Origin: Macrocystis pyrifera
Taxonomy: Eukaryota > Sar > Phaeophyceae > Laminariales > Laminariaceae
DNA: 64,000 bases
Direction of reading: 5' to 3'
NCBI GenBank assembly: GCA_031763025.1
Contig: JASSKH010000002.1
Span: forward strand, 860,929 to 924,928
Of the stretch, positions 58,830-64,000 are shown one piece after another. The position numbers were made by a program, and so were the translations under genes. How positions within the stretch are numbered: position 1 is the stretch's first letter; every line of letters begins with the position of its first letter. The notes beneath the pieces are model-generated. The model saw nothing but the letters and a program-made list of their open reading frames with translations. It was not told the origin of the DNA and did no database searches.

Positions 58830-61800
58830 CTGCAAAAAAAACGGAAACAACATATGATATATATTCTTGCCGCAGAAGCGCTCCGACAAACAAAATAGAG
58901 TTTCTATCTAGGCAGTACCACGGTCAGTAGAGGGCCGACAAAAATCGTTAGCTTTGCCGAATGGTGTAGTTTTTATCGAAAAACAATATTTGGGCGACTT
59001 AAAAGCTTCAGGGTTTCTGCGTTCGTGAACCGCCTCACCGTTCCCCCTGTCCATCAAGCTTCCAAGACGTGCCTCCGCCGGCGCCAACACCGTCCTTGGA
59101 TACTGTCGACAGTCGCACCCTCTGCTCGCCGCCGCAATGAGTGGGCCGCCGACTCCTGCCTACCGTCGGAAAAGTGAAAGTCAAGTGGGGGCAATATGTT
59201 TTACTCTAGGTACTAACAACTACGACGAGCGACCAGGCGAAATAAACAGCCCGACGCATACCTCTCTCGGTGTCGATAGGAACACCATGCTCCCGACATG
59301 CTCCGCGCATTCAATCGAGCCTTGCCACAGCGCGCCCGGCCAATCCGTCGAAATATTCACCATCAGCGACGCCACAAAGCGCAGCGCTGCCCACACTCGG
59401 TCGTTGTTCAGGGGTCCGACAACCTTAACGGACAAAACCTGGTCGATGTATTGGATAACGACGATGTAAAGCCGTGTCATCCCCACCGCTACTGGGGGAC
59501 TGCTGAAAACTGCCCCAGTCGCCCAGCACAGGCTCCTCTCCACCTCGCCGATCATGTGGCATGAGGCAATCACCCGCCCCACCAGCCCCCGTGGAGCTCC
59601 TGCCCGGTCAAATCGCCAGCTCAACACCACTTCACGGCCATCTCCGTCCAAGTTCTTCGACAGTAGACTTGTCAGAGTTTGGTGTCCTTGCTGGCTCAGT
59701 TGTGCTGGCAACCACCTCGGCACAAGCATATCTGGCAAACTATCGCCTGGCAGGTCTTCATGCCCGAGAGGGATGGCCACCCCAAGCTTGACCAGCACAT
59801 CTAAAAACGAGTTTTCCAATTTGTCCACAAAGGACGTAGGCCACTCGCTCAAACTATCCCCCCATAGATTTCGCGCAAACATACCACAAAGCACCCCAGT
59901 GTTGATGAGTTGATCCCGCCAAATCGTAAGGTTACTGCGGTCAAACATTCGCGTTCGAAGCTTGTGGTCAAGGATAGGGTTGAGCACTTTGGATAGAAGC
60001 TTCACGTCCAGGAAAATCCCTCGGCCGCTGTCAACGCGAATAATCTGCCCTGAAAACTCACTGGGGGGGAGATGCACAAACGGGCAACGAATTTAGGACA
60101 AGATCAGCAAAACCTTTCGCAATACAAGAACAAGCACGAGCTTGGTTTCCCTGGTTATGGATCAGTTCCATGAGGAAAATGCCACGGGCGAGTATAAGCA
60201 CCGGCCGATCGGACTAGGATCGCATTTCATTTCCTAGACCGGGGTGTGCGCGGGATAGGATGATCATATTGTTGTGCCATGGTCTGATAACAGCATCGTA
60301 ACGGCATCTGAGCAATACGCTCGACAAGTTTTGTCGAACTTTGAGACGTGCTTGCGACACCTCTGCACCGCTAGAATAACATTGTCGAGGGCCATAAACA
60401 CGTTGCTCATGGCGGCATACGTGATAGAAATCGGTTACGTCTCGTCGCTAGTAATCTCGAACTCAAGAGGACGATAACATGCAAGAAACGTCCGTCTTAC
60501 TGTCGTGCATGCGGGAATTAGTTACGGCTCAGCACTGGCACGCGCCAGTTCGAGATATTAGTCGTAAGCTACGAAATCAAGCCTGACCTTATCCAAAGTG
60601 CCCCTTCAATGGCACCATCTGGATTTAACAACGCCGCACGTGTTGTAGTCGATAGCAGCGCGCCACTCGTATCGCACAGTATCTTCGAGAGGCTGTGCCA
60701 CCTCTTCAGCAAGTTTTCCTCGGAAACAAACAGACTCGCACTGCTGTCGCCGCAAGGCTGGTCTGTCTGGGGTAGCTTTAGCAGGTTGTGGGCCGCCCTG
60801 AGAGGGTCAGTTTGATCTCGCAGGGCGTCGATAAATGCCAAACCGAGGTTCCACGACGGGGGCACAATGGACGAAGTGCTGTCATGTTCAAGAACCCGCT
60901 TGATCAGAGCCTCCAGGCCGTACCCGTCTCGACAGCTGAGACAGCTAATACCGAGTAGCAGATTGAGGGTCGTTAACCGATTCTCTCGTACGTCGGAAAT
61001 GCCCCGGCTGTGTTGCCATTCTTCCAAAAGGCCCCCAACACGCCTTTCGACCATCTGTGCACATGAGAAGAAGTCGCCAATCGCAACATCGCATTTATTG
61101 GCGACTAGCAATACCGTAGAGTCGGGTGCACGAAGGTGAAGAGCATACAGCCACTCCATCACGTCGCGTTGGATGACCTGCGCGCAAAAATGTCCAAATC
61201 AATACGTGATCAAATTTCGTCGACAAGCGTGAGCTTCAGCAACGATCATTGTAGCACAGGGCTTGGTGATGGAACAATTACCGTAAAAAGGAAATGGTAC
61301 TGGGACAACAGGTCGTACCAATTCAAACACACCAAAAGATTCGAAATGCTTGCCGGACTCGCCGGCAATTCTTCCATTTCATATCGATCGACGTGTTTGC
61401 TGTCGTTCACCTAACTTGGACCAAGACTAAGAAAACCAGAATGGAAATCTTAGGAACAGGCAGACGAATAATTCAAGGTAGACAGAGATCGTGCAACCAG
61501 ACTTCCTGGCACGAGGTTGGATGCATTGTTCTAGCGAACGAGCGCGGCAGAAAACGTATCAAGCGAATGCGAACGTTGAAGCGTGTCGCTCACCGCATCG
61601 AGTTCATCGCCTCGCTTGTCGTGGCATTTCGTCACGTCCCACACCAGGAGGTACAGAGCTCGTCCACCGAGAACGACCTGCTGCATCCCAGCGTAGTCAA
61701 GTTGACCAGCACAGTCGTAAAACTCCACCCTTGTGTCCTCTATTTGTTTGCGCAGTAGATCGACACCCACCGTGCTGACTTCGTCGGCACGCCCCTCCGT

Positions 61801-63834
61801 AGCGTTCGCCCGCCCAGTAACGATGCTGCTCATCAAGCTGCAGGTGGTCAGGACGACCAAGCAGGGGCTACAATAATTTAACGTGAGGTGAATAATATTT
61901 TCTAGAAGAGGGCTTGCGACCACATGTGCTGATTTTTCTAGCCGGTCATGGTCAACAACGGTGACAACGAATCCGTGTAGTATCATAGCTTCGCTACAAT
62001 AGCTACATAGCTACAAGGTACATCATTGTTTTGGAAGGGGGTGAAGCCGTACGCGCGTCACGGTGCTCCCGTGAAATGGCCCAGAAGGAAATTTGTTTTG
62101 CTATCACACGATGGGATCACGGGTGCCCCTGGCTATGACGCCAGTGACCAACAAACCTGATTTGCCAAAGCGACAAACGAAGTCATTCCACAATTATCCT
62201 TAACGATCTGATGTCGTCTGCGCCACGTGTTCGCTAGGGTCCCTTCCGTTAAGGCGCCATTCGTCTGCACATCATGAATGAAGACGTATTATCGTCAGAC
62301 ACTACTTGTACACCCCACAGAGTCACCAGGCTACCGTAGGACTGACATCCTTAGTGCACCTTCGGCGCTAAGCATGAAGGACTGATATACTCATATACTT
62401 GACTCCAACATCGACGCTGGTATGTACTGTAGCTACAGTTTCCGCCTACTGCTAGTTATCAAACAAAGGGAAAACGCGTGTTTTACAACATGCTAAACGG
62501 ATGAATCCGATGAATCAACAATTAATTGGGCGTGTTAGGCGTACACGTACCACTTAATCGAAACATGTCTCTCTTTAATAGGCCCGGTCGACAGTACTTA
62601 TGACAGTACAAGTCACTATTAGTCAAACAATATCAGGAGGGCAAGCCGGGTTCTGCCTTGATTTGTTTGTAAACCGTGACCGTTTACCTAACCCATCAGC
62701 GATAGAACATCGTACCTGGTCTTGCCAGCTTGCGAGGATCCAACCAGGACGACTTTGAGTAGCTTCCGGGAGCTTAGTTCGCTATATCCAACCCCTGCGT
62801 CCATCGCTGTGCGCACGTCGGTAAGGTAGGTGCGGATAGCCGGAAGACCCTTCTTCAAGACAGCTTCGGGCGGCCTGATCCACGGGTTTCCGTCCAGTCG
62901 CAAAAACAACTTGAATGTGCTTGACTGCCCCTTGTCGAAGTGTTGCAGAAGCCTCAAAGCGTCGTCCACTTTGCCAAGATCTGGAAACATGTTTGAATTG
63001 CCCAAAACGTAAGCGCCAACAGTTCCAGAAAGTGAAGACCCGCGTATGGCGACTAAACAATCGATGAGCGAGTCCTTCTGGAATCTATACTGATAAGATC
63101 AGCGTGCAGCAGCACGAGTATCAACCCCGCTGGGCACGTTCTTGCTCGTTTTTCTCTAGATCGTACATGTCCTTAACCGTAATTTCCCGGGGTAAATTTG
63201 TGTGACCGGTGCTCAAATCAACAGGTTAGTTGGCGAGAAGCCCCAACCATTTGACGGGGTTGGGTGACCCCACATAGCTGCAACAATTACCGAGGTTGAT
63301 GGTCGATCTGGGCGTTGTCGAAACGCTCTTGACACCTCGCAATTTTCACGGGTATGGATTTTGGTGCATGCTCTCTATGGATTTCTACGTGGTCATCGGA
63401 AACGTTTTGTATATATATTACCTATTTGGGGAAACTTAGGGAGGTGATTTGGGCTCACAAGCATGTTGCCGTGGCAAATTGGCAGTGGAAAGACACCAAA
63501 TAGAGTGTGAACGTTTGCTCAGCTATTGATCGCACCCAATGACGCATGCCGAGGTTCTTCACTTGGGTAGCTTTACATCTCATCCAAAATGAGAATTTGA
63601 GAAACCCGGTACGTTGAACTTGATAATCAACTCGAGACAATGAATTCAATAGAGGGGACAATTTAGGCCCCCTATAGTCTCAGCGACTGAGATCCTCTCG
63701 GCCGAGTGACATTCCTACGCGATCTGTTCCTGCAGTCTCGAGACATTTTCCGTTTGGTTTGGAGCTCTGAACAGCCTTCGGATTGTTGGCTGTGCTGCGC
63801 CAACAACGCTTGTTTCAATCCGCTCCTGGATGAG
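58450..63834 (-). CDS. ROCO-family (LRR-Roc-COR) GTPase gene, multi-exon
   Basis: Gene-level entry. ROCO proteins carry a Ras-like GTPase domain (Roc) followed by a COR domain that helps dimerise and regulate it; LRRK2 is the best known. Here the order on the minus strand is: possible N-terminal exon (63719-63834); exon with the last LRR segment and G1 (62716-63077); exon with G3 (61594-61837); exon with G4, G5 and the start of COR (60588-61177); COR exon (59262-60060); uncertain exon near 59.1 kb; and a last exon with hydrophobic segments (58450-58829). Introns between the four core exons are 878, 416 and 527 bp with GT-AG ends, and every core junction keeps the frame, so the core looks intact. 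In brown algae, genes like this are candidate pathogen receptors. The 5' end, including any LRR exons, may lie beyond 64 kb. Confidence 0.85.
59039..59121 (-). CDS. ROCO gene, candidate small exon
   Basis: On the minus strand a GAGCAG acceptor opens a phase-0 frame RVRLSTVSKDGVGAGGGTSW up to GAACG|GTGAGG. This fits the phase of the COR exon upstream but not that of the last exon, unless the alternative donor at GACG|GTGTTG is used. An alternative acceptor TAGGCAG lies at 59156. Borders are therefore tentative. Confidence 0.3.
59262..60060 (-). CDS. ROCO gene, COR-domain exon
   Basis: 799 nt. The acceptor CTCCCCCCCAG and the donor GAG|GTATGC frame 266 codons without a stop. It starts SEFSGQIIRVDSGRGIFLDV and continues with LLSKVLNPILDHKLR, a stretch typical of the COR domain, where a buried helical bundle follows the Roc domain. 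Later parts read LIGHEDL-like (IPLGHEDLPGDSLPDMLVPR) and VVLSWRFDRAGAPRGLVGRV, with alternating hydrophobic strands to the end. It joins the previous exon by completing a split Ser codon. The opposite strand has several long frames (59298-59913), which I treat as antisense shadows. Confidence 0.85.
60062..60586 (-). other. ROCO intron
   Basis: GTCAGG start and CCCCCCCAG end on the minus strand. Nothing else recognised in it. Confidence 0.7.
60588..61177 (-). CDS. ROCO gene, exon with G4/G5 of Roc and start of COR
   Basis: 590 nt. The acceptor GCGCGCAG and donor AAG|GTCAGG hold an open frame. It begins VIQRDVMEWLYALHLRAP and then carries VLLVANKCD, the G4 motif NKxD that gives guanine specificity. 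LGISCLSCRDGYG after it fills the G5 position. PSWNLGLAFIDALRD starts the COR region, and WHSLSKILCDTSG and LNPDGAIEGALW are characteristic of the COR N-terminal lobe. It joins the upstream exon in phase 0. No lesions. Confidence 0.9.
61594..61837 (-). CDS. ROCO gene, Roc exon with G3
   Basis: 244 nt. The acceptor CCACCTGCAG and donor GCG|GTGAGC. The first base completes the Ser codon after the P-loop Thr, giving GKT-SLMSSIVTGRA. STVGVDL is the likely G2 Thr region, and RVEFYDCAGQLDYAG holds the G3 DxxG (DCAG) followed by the Gln that positions water in many small GTPases. RALYLLVWDVTKCHDKRG then leads into the next exon. All of this is as expected of a catalytically competent Roc domain. Confidence 0.9.
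61838..62715 (-). other. ROCO intron
   Basis: GTACGA start and CTGCAG end on the minus strand, 878 bp. No exon-like frame inside. Confidence 0.7.
62716..63077 (-). CDS. ROCO gene, exon with LRR end cap and P-loop
   Basis: 362 nt. The acceptor GATTCCAG and the donor CCAG|GTACGA. It reads KDSLIDCLVAIRGSSLSG, then VDDALRLLQHFD, then FLRLDGNPWIRPPEAVLKKG and AIRTYLTDVRTA. The L.GNPW..PP..V...G...I..YL string is the classic junction between a ROCO LRR array and the Roc domain. The exon ends inside the G1 motif VVLVGSSQAGKT, the phosphate-binding P-loop, with the intron splitting the next Ser codon. The frame is open from acceptor to donor. Confidence 0.9.
63079..63715 (-). other. Intron or undetected exon region of the ROCO gene
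   Basis: A minus-strand frame near 63140-63300 reads PNPVKWLGLLAN, a stop, then PREITVKDMYDLEKNEQERA, which is helix-like and could be an exon, but its borders and its stop leave it unproven. No LRR motif is seen here. Confidence 0.3.
63719..63834 (-). CDS. ROCO gene, candidate N-terminal exon
   Basis: The minus strand has an ATCTGTAG acceptor and a GATCGC|GTAGGA donor around an open 116 nt that reads LIQERIETSVVGAAQPTIRR, then an NQTENVSRLQEQIA stretch that looks like the start of a coiled coil. An alternative acceptor TCCAG lies nine bases further in. It ends in phase 2 and so cannot join directly to the exon at 63077, which implies one more exon between or a wrong border. A leader of this kind ahead of the LRR/Roc part would be sensible, but I have no independent evidence. 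Confidence 0.4.
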
Positions 63835-63839
63835 CTACA

Positions 63840-64000
63840 GATCCACTTAGTCGAGTTCAAATGACGTGGAACATAAACGTGGGTAGCCCCCCTCCACCGA
63901 ACCCCATGGACTATTAGGGTATACGTTCAACAAAATGTATTAGATACTCAAGCTGCTTATAATAGACTCTGGGTGGTTCTCTTGTTGCGGAGCCCCGTCA
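63840..64000. other. Window edge; upstream part of the ROCO gene expected
   Basis: No further exon is visible in the last 160 bases. LRR exons or the first exon could lie beyond the window. Confidence 0.3.

Noticed and set aside
59298-61139. Several plus-strand frames of 70-120 residues
   Set aside because: They are antisense to the well-supported ROCO exons and carry no motif.

Overview
This is a gene-poor, repeat-rich nuclear window from a eukaryote with intron-split genes. The best-supported guess is a brown alga of the Ectocarpus type. Reasons: a minus-strand LRR-to-Roc-COR (ROCO) GTPase at 58-63 kb; several free-standing 72-nt exons that each encode exactly one 24-residue leucine-rich repeat (LRR) with identical phase-1 splice borders; and an LRR N-terminal cap exon with the W..Q.GW..N...L.TWYGV layout. 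As I recall it, this architecture is typical of the LRR-ROCO candidate immune receptors of Ectocarpus. The species is an inference; nothing in the window proves it.

Layout. 0-23 kb is a worn tandem array of large paralogous blocks, called D, A and B here, all in direct orientation. It carries four intact 72-nt LRR exons on the minus strand (8.4, 11.6, 15.8 and 16.3 kb); two of them arose by a 459-bp tandem duplication. 23-29 kb is mostly featureless apart from a duplicated AGCTC-rich tandem array (25.7-27.1 kb) and one decayed LRR exon. 29.8-31.0 kb holds an LRR exon and an LRR N-terminal cap exon that splice in frame, with a decayed cap paralogue at 32.4 kb. 33-47 kb is repeats: palindromic MITEs, a dispersed family E with CTG runs, a cluster of ATCCCGT motifs and a tandem duplication. 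48-50 kb is a 5'-truncated, broken LINE reverse transcriptase. 51-58 kb has a tRNA-like sequence and proline-rich relic ORFs. 58.4-63.8 kb is the ROCO gene.

How it fits together. The ROCO gene is the only locus that looks intact over several exons: four core exons join in frame through canonical GT-AG introns and rebuild the G1, G3, G4 and G5 motifs and a COR domain. The left third looks like a place where LRR exons are duplicated and diverge. Because every intact LRR exon and the cap exon are phase 1-1, they can be duplicated, lost or swapped without breaking the frame, which is the raw material for receptor diversity. Whether the left-hand exons are transcribed as one gene, several genes or only relics cannot be decided from the sequence alone.

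Most open frames elsewhere are chance or antisense frames and are not listed.
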